Assembly: GCA_016926475.1 (NCBI GenBank)
Contig: JAFGON010000021.1
Location: 23,351-87,350 of the forward strand
Direction: 5' to 3'
DNA from: a candidate division WOR-3 bacterium
GTDB lineage: Bacteria > SDB-A
Length of the DNA stretch: 64,000 nucleotides
Part shown: positions 8,840-17,804 of the stretch, in pieces
Numbering within the stretch: the stretch's first letter is position 1
How the letters are laid out: every line of letters starts with the position of its first letter
The notes under the pieces: model-generated
Told to the model about the DNA's origin: nothing
Database searches by the model: none
Seen by the model: only the letters and a program-made list of their open reading frames with translations
Made by a program: the position numbers and the translations under genes

Positions 8840-10975
8840 TCACGCAGGGACAGCAGCCATTTTTGTGTTATCTCTCCGCTTGGATTCGTCGGTATTTTGC
8901 CGCGAATCTTTTTCGACCTTGTATGTGATCCTCTCCGAAAATTCTTCCTTTTTGCCCTTGTTCCAATTCTTCACCGGTCTGTAGTACCCAACGACTCTGC
9001 TGTAAATCTCTGTCTCTCTGCCGCACTTAGGGCAGGTTTCGACTTTCCCTTTTATGTAACCGTCTACAGGGCACACAGAAAAGGTCGGTGATATGGTGAA
9101 GTAAGGTAAAGTGTATCCGTAGGCGACCTTTCTTACAAGGTTTTTAATGCTGGATGAATCGCCACTCTCTCCAAGAAATATATGCAGGACGGTTCCACCG
9201 GTGTATTTTGTCTGCAGTTCTTCCTGATGCTCTAAAACTTCAAATACGTCCTGAGAAAAATCGACCGGAAGAAGGCTTGAGTTAGTATAGTATGGGTTTT
9301 CGCTTCCGCTGGTTATTATATTTCTGAACATTTTCTTGTCTATTTTCGGCAGTCTGTAAGATGCTCCTTCGGCAGGAGTGGCTTCTAAATTGTACATACT
9401 ACCAGTCTGCTGCTGGAACGACATCAGTTTTTCGCGCATAAAATCCAGAACTCTTGCCGCAAAAGCTTTGCCTTTGGGCGTCGAAATATCGTTTTCAGGA
9501 CCCATGAAATTCAACACGGCTTCATTCATGCCTACCAGCCCTATGGTAGAGAAATGATTTTCGAGCGTACCCAGATAAACCTTAGTATAGGGAAAAAGCC
9601 CTTTCTCCATGTTTTTTTCCACGATTTTCCTCTTTATTTCAAGGCTGTCCCTGGCAATATTCATGACAGACGACAGTCTTTTAAAAAATTCATCTTCATT
9701 CGACGAAAGGTATCCAATTCTCGGCATATTGATAGTCACTACGCCTATGGATCCGGTTTGCTCTCCGCTTCCGAAAAGTCCTCCTGTTTTGTTTTTGAGC
9801 TCTCTTATATCGAGCTGCAGCCTGCAACACATGGATCTTACATCGGAGGGTTTAAGAGAACTGTTTACGAAATTCTGGAAATAGGGAATTCCGTATTTTG
9901 CAGTCAATTCAAATAGCAAATCGACATTTTCATCTTCCCAGTCGAAATCCCTTGTTATGTTGTATGTGGGGATGGGAAAAGTGAATATTCTGCCTGTCGA
10001 GTCGCCTTCCATCATCACTTCTATAAAGGCTTTGTTGATGATATTCATCTCTTTTTGAAAATCTCCGTATACGAAATCCGTGAATTCGGTGCCTATCTGA
10101 ACGGACTGGTCTTTCAAGTCTTCGGGGACAACCCAGTCAAAAGTCAGGTTAGTGAAAGGGGTCTGCCCTCCCCACCTTGAAGCCACGTTGAGGTTGAATA
10201 CAAACGCCTGTATAGCCTGTTTAACTTGCTGGTAATTGAGGTTGTCAAACCTGACATAAGGAGCAAGATACGTGTCAAAAGAGCTGAAAGCCTGCGCTCC
10301 GGCCCACTCGTTTTGAGCTGTGCCCAAAAAGTTAACTATCTGACCGAGAGCGGAGAGTAAATGCCTGGGAGGTTGGGCGGAAACTTTGGCTTCTACCCCG
10401 CCAAAACCTTGGGTCAAGAGGTTTCTTATCGACCAACCCGCGCAGTACCCAGCAATCCCCATCGAAAGATCGTGGATGTGTATGTCCCCATGCCTGTGAG
10501 CATAGGACACTTCCGGCGGGTATATTTTGTTTAGAGTGTAATTTGCGACCACGCTTCCAGCGGCGTGAAGAAGAAGCCCGGAAAAGGAGTAATCCGAGTT
10601 GGAATTTTCGTTGACACGCCAATCGCTCTGCTGGACGTAACTGTCGAGTGTGTCTACGACGTCGAGCAGAGATTTTCTGACGTCTCTTAAGCTTTTATGC
10701 TGTTCTCTGTAGAGTATGTATGCTTTCGCGGCGTCGTATTCGTTGTTTTCAAAAAGTTTTTTCTCGACTATATCCTGTGTTTCTTCGACTTCAGGATAAT
10801 ATCCTCTCTGAGATGATTTCAAAATACTATAGGTCTCTTCGGAAATTTTCTTTACCTTTTCCTGGTCAGACACTCCGACGGCTGCAAGAGCTTTGCTTAT
10901 AGCATTTTCTATTCTCGAAATCTCAAACGGCATAATCCTGCCGTCTCTTTTTTTCATGTAATTCATGTCTCTCAT
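8840..10975 (-). CDS. nrdD: class III anaerobic ribonucleoside-triphosphate reductase
   Basis: A 711-aa oxygen-sensitive glycyl-radical enzyme that makes dNTPs during anaerobic growth. An N-terminal ATP-cone (KKRDGRIMPFEISRIENAI) is followed by the catalytic barrel. Near the C-terminus a four-cysteine zinc site (SVCPVDG ... ETCPKCGRE) precedes the radical loop VVGYYRPVKNW, where Gly663 would carry the radical; this is the Thermotoga-like form rather than the E. coli RVCGY form. The start ATG directly follows the nrdR stop (TAGATG) with a GGAGG site 10 bases upstream. The activase nrdG lies downstream. Having both class II and class III enzymes in one operon is noted under findings. Confidence 0.95.
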   Translation of the reverse strand: MRDMNYMKKRDGRIMPFEISRIENAISKALAAVGVSDQEKVKKISEETYSILKSSQRGYYPEVEETQDIVEKKLFENNEYDAAKAYILYREQHKSLRDVRKSLLDVVDTLDSYVQQSDWRVNENSNSDYSFSGLLLHAAGSVVANYTLNKIYPPEVSYAHRHGDIHIHDLSMGIAGYCAGWSIRNLLTQGFGGVEAKVSAQPPRHLLSALGQIVNFLGTAQNEWAGAQAFSSFDTYLAPYVRFDNLNYQQVKQAIQAFVFNLNVASRWGGQTPFTNLTFDWVVPEDLKDQSVQIGTEFTDFVYGDFQKEMNIINKAFIEVMMEGDSTGRIFTFPIPTYNITRDFDWEDENVDLLFELTAKYGIPYFQNFVNSSLKPSDVRSMCCRLQLDIRELKNKTGGLFGSGEQTGSIGVVTINMPRIGYLSSNEDEFFKRLSSVMNIARDSLEIKRKIVEKNMEKGLFPYTKVYLGTLENHFSTIGLVGMNEAVLNFMGPENDISTPKGKAFAARVLDFMREKLMSFQQQTGSMYNLEATPAEGASYRLPKIDKKMFRNIITSGSENPYYTNSSLLPVDFSQDVFEVLEHQEELQTKYTGGTVLHIFLGESGDSSSIKNLVRKVAYGYTLPYFTISPTFSVCPVDGYIKGKVETCPKCGRETEIYSRVVGYYRPVKNWNKGKKEEFSERITYKVEKDSRQNTDESKRRDNTKMAAVPA

Positions 10976-11437
10976 CTACTTCTTACCTCCGTCTGACATT
11001 TTCTCGAGTTCTTTCAAGAACTCTTCTTTATCTTTAAACTGTCTGTAAACAGATGCGAATCTGACGTAAGAGACTTCGTCGATGTCTTTCAGCGCTTTCA
11101 TAACCTTCTCTCCAATTTCTTCAGAGGGGACTTCGACCTTCGACAGCGTGTAGACATCAGCTTCTATGTCGTCCACAATTTTTTCAATTTGATCCCTCGA
11201 AATCGGCCTTTTCTTGCAAGCCAATTCTATGCCTTCTAAAAGTTTTTCCCGGCTGAAAGGTTCTCGTCTGTCATCTTTTTTTACCACCATCAAAGGGACT
11301 TTCTCGACGTATTCATAAGTTGTGAACCTTTTTGAACAGTTGAGACATTCCCTTCTTCTCCTGACAGAATGTCCCTCTTTGCTCGGTCTAGAATCGACAA
11401 CTTTATTGTCTTCACTTCCACAAAATGGACACCTCAT
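10976..11437 (-). CDS. nrdR: transcriptional repressor NrdR
   Basis: A 153-aa repressor of ribonucleotide reductase genes that senses ATP/dATP. The N-terminal zinc ribbon is complete (MRCPFCGSEDNKVVDSRP, then CLNCSKRFTTYE), and an ATP-cone fills residues about 49-139 (VVKKDDRREPFSREKLLEGI). The length matches the family. The ATG follows AGGAGG. It is the first gene of the operon, and its own promoter carries NrdR-box-like palindromes, so it probably autoregulates and controls both downstream reductases. Confidence 0.96.
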   Translation of the reverse strand: MRCPFCGSEDNKVVDSRPSKEGHSVRRRRECLNCSKRFTTYEYVEKVPLMVVKKDDRREPFSREKLLEGIELACKKRPISRDQIEKIVDDIEADVYTLSKVEVPSEEIGEKVMKALKDIDEVSYVRFASVYRQFKDKEEFLKELEKMSDGGKK

Positions 11438-11459
11438 ATTGCCTCCTATGAATTAGTCG

Positions 11460-11505
11460 AGACTATATTTTGTGGTATCTGTACTCATTTGTCAAGGGAT
11501 AGTAT
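11460..11505 (-). promoter_or_regulatory. two NrdR-box-like operators
   Basis: Read on the minus strand, 11475-11460 matches the 16-bp NrdR box consensus ACACWATATATWGTGT at 13 of 16 positions. A weaker copy at 11505-11490 matches about 9 of 16. Their offset is 30 bp, close to the roughly three-turn spacing usual for NrdR box pairs. The better box covers the -10 element and the weaker one covers the -35 element of the nrdR promoter. The consensus and the repressor family are established knowledge; occupancy here is inferred. Confidence 0.6.
11467..11495 (-). promoter_or_regulatory. sigma70-type promoter of the nrdR-nrdD-nrdG-nrdJ operon
   Basis: A perfect -35 TTGACA (11495-11490) and a -10 CAAAAT (11472-11467, 4 of 6) are separated by exactly 17 bases on the minus strand. 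Transcription would start near 11460, giving a leader of about 22 bases that contains the AGGAGG site of nrdR. The rest of the 150-bp gap up to the buk stop is AT-rich, with no other signal I trust and no clear terminator. Confidence 0.6.
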
Positions 11506-11587
11506 AAAAATATTTTTCACTAAAAAATAAAGTTATAAGATTCGATAAATCGCAGTATACAATAAATAATTAAAGTTATGGTTTAAA

Positions 11588-12721
11588 TTAATAGGTCTGA
11601 GGCGGAACAGAGCCTTTCTGCGCCAAAAATGCCGCGTCTTTCAAGGCTTTCATCTCGTCTCCTCCAGGCAGGCAAAAGAAACTGCCCATCCATTGGACTC
11701 TATTTTTTATGAATTCGACTATGAAATCGCAATAAGCGATTCCCCCTGTGAGCACAATAGCGTCAGGTCTTTCGCCAAGAGCGCCACAGAGAGAACCCGT
11801 CTCTTTGCATATCTGATAAGCCATTGCCTCAATTACATCTTTAGCATATTCAACAGTCACGGAAGGCAATATTTGAGATTTCTCTTTATCCGTCAAATCC
11901 CTGTTTTCTATGAACTTCTCAAGAATTATCAGGTCTGAAGTTCCCAGGTAAGCAACGAGGCCGCCTCTGCCTTTGATTTTAAGCTTAATCTCTTGATGGG
12001 TGAAATTACCCGAAAAGCACATTTTTGCCAATCCTCCCGAAGGAACGCCTCCGCTTCTTTGAGGTGTAAAAGGTCCATCCCCGTCGAGTGCGTTGTTGAC
12101 ATCGACGACTCTTCCCTTTCTGTGAAGCCCAACTGAAATCCCTCCTCCACCGTGTATTATTATCATGTTCAATTCTTCGTATTTTTTACCCATATTTTCA
12201 GCGACGTTTCTCCCCACCCTCCTCTGGTTGAGAGCGTGAAAAATTGAAATTCTCGGGTTTTCCGGCATGCCTGAATACCTCGACCATTTCCACATTTCAT
12301 CGACTACGACAGGATCGGATATGTAAGCATCGATTTCTTTTCCGGAAAATTCCTTTACCCTGTCAGCCAACGCTTTGGCTAGTATTCCTCCAAGATTCGA
12401 AGGGTGATCACCGTTCAGCCCATTTTTTAGGTCTTCGAGCATATCATCGGTGACGAGATAAGTTCCTCCGGGAATCGGCTTGAGCAAACCTCCCCTTCCT
12501 ATAACAGCGTCTATTTGTCCAATGTCCACGTTCTTTTCTTCGAGTGTTTTCATTATGAGGGCAAACCTTAACTCGTACTGAGAAATTACAGACTTTGATT
12601 CGTAAGGTTTCATTTCTTCTGCGGAATACCTGGTCACCGCGTGAAATATCTCTTCATCTCCGTCAAAAAAACTCAATTCGTCGCTTGTAGATCCAGGGTT
12701 TATGACAAAAATTTTCAACAT
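11588..12721 (-). CDS. buk: butyrate kinase
   Basis: A cytoplasmic acetokinase-family enzyme of about 377 aa that interconverts butyryl phosphate and butyrate (or branched-chain analogues) with ATP formation. The first phosphate-binding motif FVINPGSTSDELSFF opens the protein. IIIHGGGGISVGLH and the later IVLTGGIAY are the nucleotide-binding loops of the ASKHA fold, and GRGGLLKPIPGGTY is the butyrate kinase form of the substrate region. I chose the ATG at 12721, which has GGGGAG seven bases upstream; an ATG five codons earlier (12736) overlaps that site. Its usual partner ptb is about 40 kb away in this window (51963) instead of adjacent. It ends the long dnaE-containing transcription unit. 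Confidence 0.93.
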   Translation of the reverse strand: MLKIFVINPGSTSDELSFFDGDEEIFHAVTRYSAEEMKPYESKSVISQYELRFALIMKTLEEKNVDIGQIDAVIGRGGLLKPIPGGTYLVTDDMLEDLKNGLNGDHPSNLGGILAKALADRVKEFSGKEIDAYISDPVVVDEMWKWSRYSGMPENPRISIFHALNQRRVGRNVAENMGKKYEELNMIIIHGGGGISVGLHRKGRVVDVNNALDGDGPFTPQRSGGVPSGGLAKMCFSGNFTHQEIKLKIKGRGGLVAYLGTSDLIILEKFIENRDLTDKEKSQILPSVTVEYAKDVIEAMAYQICKETGSLCGALGERPDAIVLTGGIAYCDFIVEFIKNRVQWMGSFFCLPGGDEMKALKDAAFLAQKGSVPPQTY

Positions 12722-12757
12722 ACATTCACTCCCCATTCAATGGCTAAAACGCCCCCT

Positions 12758-13513
12758 TTAAAACAAGCCTTCGTAAGTGATCTCCATACACCTCGCTATT
12801 TTCGACCACCTGGTGCCGCTTTGCCCATTTTCGGTGACGTTGATAAAATAAAAGGCGACGCTCAAATCGTTTGAAGGCCAAACCTTCAGTCCTGCGTTCA
12901 AGTATCCTCTGCCCTCCCCGAAAATGCCGTCATTCTCCATATCGTTGAGAGCGAATCTGTAATCAGCCAACAATTCAACTATTCTCTCGAAGCAAACCTG
13001 GCCACCCGCAAAAATGTCGACGGCGTTTTCCGTGCTGTCTGCGTCCGGTTCAAAAGAAAGTCCTCCGTGAAGCCCTAAATAATCGAACACTGCGAAGGCC
13101 TTGCTGCCTACGAGATAAAACTCCGATGGTTTTCTGTCAAACCTGCTGTATCCCCTTTCGTAAGAACCGTAGCCAAAAGAGCTGTAACCTACGGCGACAG
13201 CCGGAAAATAGATGTTTTCTTCAAAAATCCTGAAACGAGCTTCTATGAAAGGATAAGGGTTCCAGTCCGGATCCCCTTCTCCGATGATGTTCCCTCCCCC
13301 GTAACCCAAAATTACGTAAAACCTGTTGATAAAAGCCACTCCGGTATACCCCGTGAGTCTTCCGCCGGGATCTTGTCGAAGGTCGAATACATAACCACCG
13401 TGTGGAGGGACCCCTGCTGTGGGCACTTCTATGACTTTAAGAGGTTGAAAATCCGCGTAAGAACAACTAAAAGCTGCAGTTAAAATCAAAAAAGCAGATA
13501 TAAAATATCTCAT
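12758..13513 (-). CDS. small predicted outer-membrane beta-barrel protein (YjbH-like)
   Basis: A 251-aa secreted protein with a clear N-terminal signal peptide (MRYFISAFLILTAAFSCSYA). The mature part is rich in Gly, Tyr and Phe with alternating hydrophobic strands (GYTGVAFINRFYVILGYGGG, FPAVAVGYSSFGYGSYERGY, GYLNAGLKVWPSNDLSVAFY), the pattern of a transmembrane beta-barrel of about 10-12 strands. It is reminiscent of YjbH/outer-membrane usher-like proteins; that is a weak likeness. The ATG follows GGGAGGG. It lies 9 bases after dnaE and 36 before buk in the same unit, which tells little about its role. Confidence 0.75.
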   Translation of the reverse strand: MRYFISAFLILTAAFSCSYADFQPLKVIEVPTAGVPPHGGYVFDLRQDPGGRLTGYTGVAFINRFYVILGYGGGNIIGEGDPDWNPYPFIEARFRIFEENIYFPAVAVGYSSFGYGSYERGYSRFDRKPSEFYLVGSKAFAVFDYLGLHGGLSFEPDADSTENAVDIFAGGQVCFERIVELLADYRFALNDMENDGIFGEGRGYLNAGLKVWPSNDLSVAFYFINVTENGQSGTRWSKIARCMEITYEGLF

Positions 13514-13522
13514 GAACCCTCC

Positions 13523-16500
13523 CTAGCAGCTGATTTCAGCCACGTATTTTACTTTACCCCTGTAATCAACAATATTCTCCAATTCATTCACCAGAGATCT
13601 GTCGAAACACACGCTTAGACCGCTCTTTATTTTTATCTTCCTGTTTCTCTCTCTCAGCAAAAAAAACACTTCACATTCTCCATTGTGCAAATCAATTGCT
13701 TCTTTGATGTTATTCAAAACAGAGTCTTTCATGTCTTCTTCTTTGATTTCAATTTGCAGAAATTTTTTGCTCTGTGAAATAGCGTCATCAATTGGTTTCG
13801 CTTCATCGGCGTAGAGAATTTTTTTTCCGTCGACTTTTTTTGTCACACCCCTTACGGCGATTATCTTCCCTATATATTTTCTCGACAAAAAACCAGAATG
13901 AATCTTGCTGTCGGGATTGACTAAAACGACTTCCATAACAGTATTCTTGTCCTCAAGGGTCAAATTGAGGCTTTCTTTTCCATTCTCGACTTTTATTAGC
14001 ATTCCGGCGGCATAGCAATTTTCATCCTTGACGTTGGGCAGTTCACATATTTCGCAGAGTCCTTTGAAATTTATGAATTTTTTGTATTCTTCGAGTGGGT
14101 AGGCGTCAATTTTAAACCCGAAAGCCTCCTGCTCCGCATCCACCTTTTCCCTGTAAGACCATGGGTCCACAGAGATACTGTCAATTTCATGCCGGTCGAG
14201 TTCTCCGTTGCCGAAGAGTTCTATCTGCCCCATAAGCTTGTGTTTTTTCTTAGAAGCCGCTTTTTCAATTCCTTTGTCGAAGTAGTCGAGAAGCTTTTTT
14301 CTGTCCGGATCTAAATCGTCAAAAGCCCCTGCTTTTACTAGATACTCCACAGTTCTTTTGGTTGCGGAATCGAAATTTATCCTGTTTAAAAAATCGTCAA
14401 AATCTTTGAACAGCCCTCTCTCCTCCCTCTCATGGACTATCTCGTTCGCAGCCTTTTCACCTACATTTTTTATCGCTCCGAGGGCGTACCTGATGTACTT
14501 GTTTTCAACGGAGAAGGCGACCTCGGAATAATTAACCTGAGGCGGGAGTATATTTATCTTCAAACGCCTCGCTTCTTCGACGAATTCGGCAATTTTGTCG
14601 GTGTTTGAAATCTCCGTTGTCAAGGTCGCTGTAATGAATTCGACAGGATAGTGCGTTTTGAGATATGCAGTGTAATAGGCTAAAAAAGCGTATCCTGCTC
14701 CATGGGATTTATTGAAGCCGTACCCGGCGAAAGGTTCTATCATTTCCCAAATTTTCTGCGCTGTTTTTTTGTCTATTCCCCTTTCACGGGCTCCATTAAA
14801 AAAATTTTCCTTTTCGCTTTCCATCACTTCCTTTTTTTTCTTTCCCATAGCTCTTCTTAGAATGTCGGCTTTTCCGAGGTTGTAACCCGCGACCGCGCTT
14901 GTAATCTGCATCACCTGTTCCTGATATATCGGTATCCCGTATGTCTCTTCGAGAATAGGTTTAAGGCATTCGTGCAAAAAATCGGTTTTCTCTTTTCTGT
15001 TTTTTCTCGCAATGAATTTGTCTATGTGATCCATCGGACCCGGTCTGTAGAGAGATATTATAGCAATTACTTCCTGTATGGATTCCGGCTTGAGTTGAAC
15101 GCAGAGATTTTTCATACCTTTCGATTCAAGTTGAAAAATGCCCTTCGTCTGACCGGAAGAAAGCAGTTTAAAAGTCTTTTTGTCTTCTAGAGAAATCTTT
15201 TCCATATCGACAGGGTTGTTTCTCGACTTTTCGATGAGATCAACCGTCTTGTCTATTGTCGTCAGAGCTGTGAGGCCGAGAATATCTACTTTTATGAGTC
15301 CAACATCGGTAATTGAATCCATGTCATACTGGCATACTATTTGACCGAATTTGTCTTTTCTTAGAGGGACAAAATCGGTGAGGTTTCCTGGCGCTATGAT
15401 GAATCCGGCGGCGTGAATCCCGGGTTGTCTTTTCAGACCTTCGAGCTTAGAAGCAATTTGGACGAGTTTTACAAGTCTTGCGTCAGAATCGACTTTTTCT
15501 CTGAATCCGTTTAAATTGTTTTCATAAACCCATTCGACATCAGATCTTGAATCTTCCGAAGGTTTGTCGATGAAGTAAGTTTCAGGCATATTCGAGGACA
15601 ATTCATCTATTTCTTTTGGGGTGAGACCGAGAACTTTGGCGACGTCTCTGACAACTTGTCTTGCTCCAAGACTCGCGGCGGTACCTATGTAGCAAACAGC
15701 GTCTCTTCCGAATCTTCTCACCATGTATTCTATTACTTCGTTTCTCCTGTCGTCGGCAAAGTCGAGGTCGATATCTGGAGCCGTCACCCTTTCGGGGTTC
15801 AAAAACCGTTCGAAAAGAAGAGAATATTCCATCGGATTTATCGTCACTATGTCGAGACAGTAAAGGACCATGCTGCCGACAGCCGATCCTCTTCCCGGTC
15901 CGACTCGGATCTTGTTTTTTTTCGCTTCTCTGACTATATCCGCAATTATTAGAAAATAACCAGCGTATCCAGTCTGTTCAATTACACTCAATTCTTCTTC
16001 TATTCTCGAAACAATTTTCTCTGTCATACCCCCTTTAAATTTTTGCTTCGCCCCTTCCCATGTCAGATGTTTCAAGTATTCCTCCGGTCTTTTAAACCCC
16101 GGGGGTATGTCAAAATCAGGCAGTCTCGGAGAATTTGGGTCAAGCGTCATCTCAAAAACGCATTTTTCGGCAATTTTAACGGTGTTTTCCAACGCCTCCG
16201 GCACTTCACGAAAACTTTCGTACATTTCTGCTTGTGATTTGAAATATATCCCTTTCGGGCTCGTCATTCTGTCTTCATCAGTGAATGTCTTCTTCGTGTT
16301 TATGCACAAAAGAGCTTCATGAGCCAAATGATCCTGTTTATCAATAAAATGGACATCATTTGTGGCGACAACTCCTATTCCGGCTTTCTTGGCAAGTTCA
16401 ATTTGAGCTCTGTTGAGCGAATCGTTTTGAGGAAGGCCTATATCCATGAGTTCGAGATAGAAATCGCCATGAAAAATTTCAGAGAGTATTCCGGCGAATT

Positions 16501-16969
16501 TTTCGGCTCCCTTTTCGTCTCCAGCCAAAAGTCTTCTGGGTATCTCCCCGCTCATGCATCCTCCAAGCGCTATCAACCCTTCGGAATAGCTGCCGAGGAT
16601 ATCAATATCTTGCCTTGCTCTGCCCCAGAAATACCCTTCGATAAAGCCTAGCGAAGAGAGCTTGACGAGGTTTTTATACCCTGCTTCATTCTTGCAAAGA
16701 AGGGTGAGGTGCCTGAAATCCGAAACTTTGCTTTTTGCCCTAATCCCAGCAGGATCAATGTAAGCTTCCATCCCTATTATCGGTTTTACGCTGGCTTTTT
16801 TGCACTTTTTGTAAAACTCAACCGCTCCTGACATATTCCCATGGTCGGTCAGAGCCAAAGCCTTCATCCCGAGAAACGAGGCCTTTTTTACCAGTTTTGT
16901 TATAGATGCGGCTCCGTCTAAAAAACTGTAATCCGAGTGGACGTGGAGATGGACAAAATCTTTGACCAA
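13523..16969 (-). CDS. dnaE: DNA polymerase III alpha subunit
   Basis: The 1148-aa replicative polymerase, standard size for DnaE. An N-terminal PHP domain begins at about residue 6 (FVHLHVHSDYSFLDGAASI), with HVHSDYS intact. The polymerase core follows: RVGPGRGSAVGSMVLYCL, then APDIDLDFADDRR with the catalytic Asp pair near residue 400, and later GFIIAPG and YQEQVMQI. The helix-hairpin-helix region (GAIKNVGEKAANEIV) and an OB-fold domain are at the C-terminal end. The start is a TTG directly after the upstream stop (TAGTTG), with AGGAAG as ribosome site. It sits between a CorC-like gene and a beta-barrel gene in a long cotranscribed block. Confidence 0.96.
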   Translation of the reverse strand: MVKDFVHLHVHSDYSFLDGAASITKLVKKASFLGMKALALTDHGNMSGAVEFYKKCKKASVKPIIGMEAYIDPAGIRAKSKVSDFRHLTLLCKNEAGYKNLVKLSSLGFIEGYFWGRARQDIDILGSYSEGLIALGGCMSGEIPRRLLAGDEKGAEKFAGILSEIFHGDFYLELMDIGLPQNDSLNRAQIELAKKAGIGVVATNDVHFIDKQDHLAHEALLCINTKKTFTDEDRMTSPKGIYFKSQAEMYESFREVPEALENTVKIAEKCVFEMTLDPNSPRLPDFDIPPGFKRPEEYLKHLTWEGAKQKFKGGMTEKIVSRIEEELSVIEQTGYAGYFLIIADIVREAKKNKIRVGPGRGSAVGSMVLYCLDIVTINPMEYSLLFERFLNPERVTAPDIDLDFADDRRNEVIEYMVRRFGRDAVCYIGTAASLGARQVVRDVAKVLGLTPKEIDELSSNMPETYFIDKPSEDSRSDVEWVYENNLNGFREKVDSDARLVKLVQIASKLEGLKRQPGIHAAGFIIAPGNLTDFVPLRKDKFGQIVCQYDMDSITDVGLIKVDILGLTALTTIDKTVDLIEKSRNNPVDMEKISLEDKKTFKLLSSGQTKGIFQLESKGMKNLCVQLKPESIQEVIAIISLYRPGPMDHIDKFIARKNRKEKTDFLHECLKPILEETYGIPIYQEQVMQITSAVAGYNLGKADILRRAMGKKKKEVMESEKENFFNGARERGIDKKTAQKIWEMIEPFAGYGFNKSHGAGYAFLAYYTAYLKTHYPVEFITATLTTEISNTDKIAEFVEEARRLKINILPPQVNYSEVAFSVENKYIRYALGAIKNVGEKAANEIVHEREERGLFKDFDDFLNRINFDSATKRTVEYLVKAGAFDDLDPDRKKLLDYFDKGIEKAASKKKHKLMGQIELFGNGELDRHEIDSISVDPWSYREKVDAEQEAFGFKIDAYPLEEYKKFINFKGLCEICELPNVKDENCYAAGMLIKVENGKESLNLTLEDKNTVMEVVLVNPDSKIHSGFLSRKYIGKIIAVRGVTKKVDGKKILYADEAKPIDDAISQSKKFLQIEIKEEDMKDSVLNNIKEAIDLHNGECEVFFLLRERNRKIKIKSGLSVCFDRSLVNELENIVDYRGKVKYVAEISC

Positions 16970-17797
16970 CTATTTCTTCCTGACCCTGAGTTTGATAATT
17001 TTTTGCCTTGTGGCTTCGACAACTTCAAAATCCAGTCCATGAGCTGAAAATTCATCCCCTTTTTTGGGGATTTTCTCCTGGTTGTCGAGGACAAATCCGC
17101 CCACCGTGTTGTAGTCCTCCGATTCGAGATTCAAACCCAGTAGTTCGTTGAAATCGGAGAATTCCATCCTCGCGTTTACAAGATACCACCCATCTTCCTG
17201 CTCTATGTAGTCATCTTCTTCCCCTTCCCTCGAATCCTCGATTTCTCCAATAATTTCTTCTATGAGGTCTTCGAGAGTGACAATGCCGCATACACCGCCG
17301 TATTCGTCGACGACCATCGCAATGGAGAGATGCCTTTCCTGTAGGTCTTTAATAGTCTCGAGGACTGTTTTGCTCTCAGGGATAAAATGAGGCAAAAGAG
17401 CGAAGTCTATCGCTTTGTAAGGAACTTCCATTATCTCGTGGAGAAATGGTATAACGTCTTTTACCTTTAAAATCCCAACGACATCGTCAATGTTGTTACC
17501 GTAGAGAGGAATTTTCCCAAATCGGTGAAGAGTGTAGTTTTCAATAATCTCTTCAACAATGGCTGTTGCCGGCAAAAAAACAGTCTCAACCCTCGGAACC
17601 ATAATCTCTTCAACTCTTGTGCTAGTGAGGTATATGACCCCTTTTAGTATGTCGGCTTCGGCTTCAGAAATTATACCTGATTCTTTCCCCTGTTCAATTA
17701 TTGTTTCGGCTTCTTTTTGTTTGTTCTCTTTTCTGTTTTTTATCAGTTCTCTTATGAATTCAATGATTTTTTTCCGCCTTGTTGTTTTTCCGTCCAT
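16970..17797 (-). CDS. CBS-domain CorC/HlyC-family protein
   Basis: A 275-aa cytoplasmic protein with the layout of CorC/TlyC: a charged N-terminal helix (RKKIIEFIRELIKNRKENK), a pair of CBS domains (about residues 60-185; VEEIMVPRVETVFLP, VVDEYGGVCGIVTLEDL) and a CorC/HlyC C-terminal domain (about 200-272; DGWYLVNARMEFSDFNELLG). CorC proteins modulate magnesium/cobalt efflux; full-length HlyC relatives have a DUF21 membrane domain that is absent here. It starts with ATG 7 bases after the DUF502 gene and abuts dnaE. The family is certain; the transported ion is not determinable. Confidence 0.88.
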   Translation of the reverse strand: MDGKTTRRKKIIEFIRELIKNRKENKQKEAETIIEQGKESGIISEAEADILKGVIYLTSTRVEEIMVPRVETVFLPATAIVEEIIENYTLHRFGKIPLYGNNIDDVVGILKVKDVIPFLHEIMEVPYKAIDFALLPHFIPESKTVLETIKDLQERHLSIAMVVDEYGGVCGIVTLEDLIEEIIGEIEDSREGEEDDYIEQEDGWYLVNARMEFSDFNELLGLNLESEDYNTVGGFVLDNQEKIPKKGDEFSAHGLDFEVVEATRQKIIKLRVRKK

Positions 17798-17804
17798 TTC
17801 CTTT

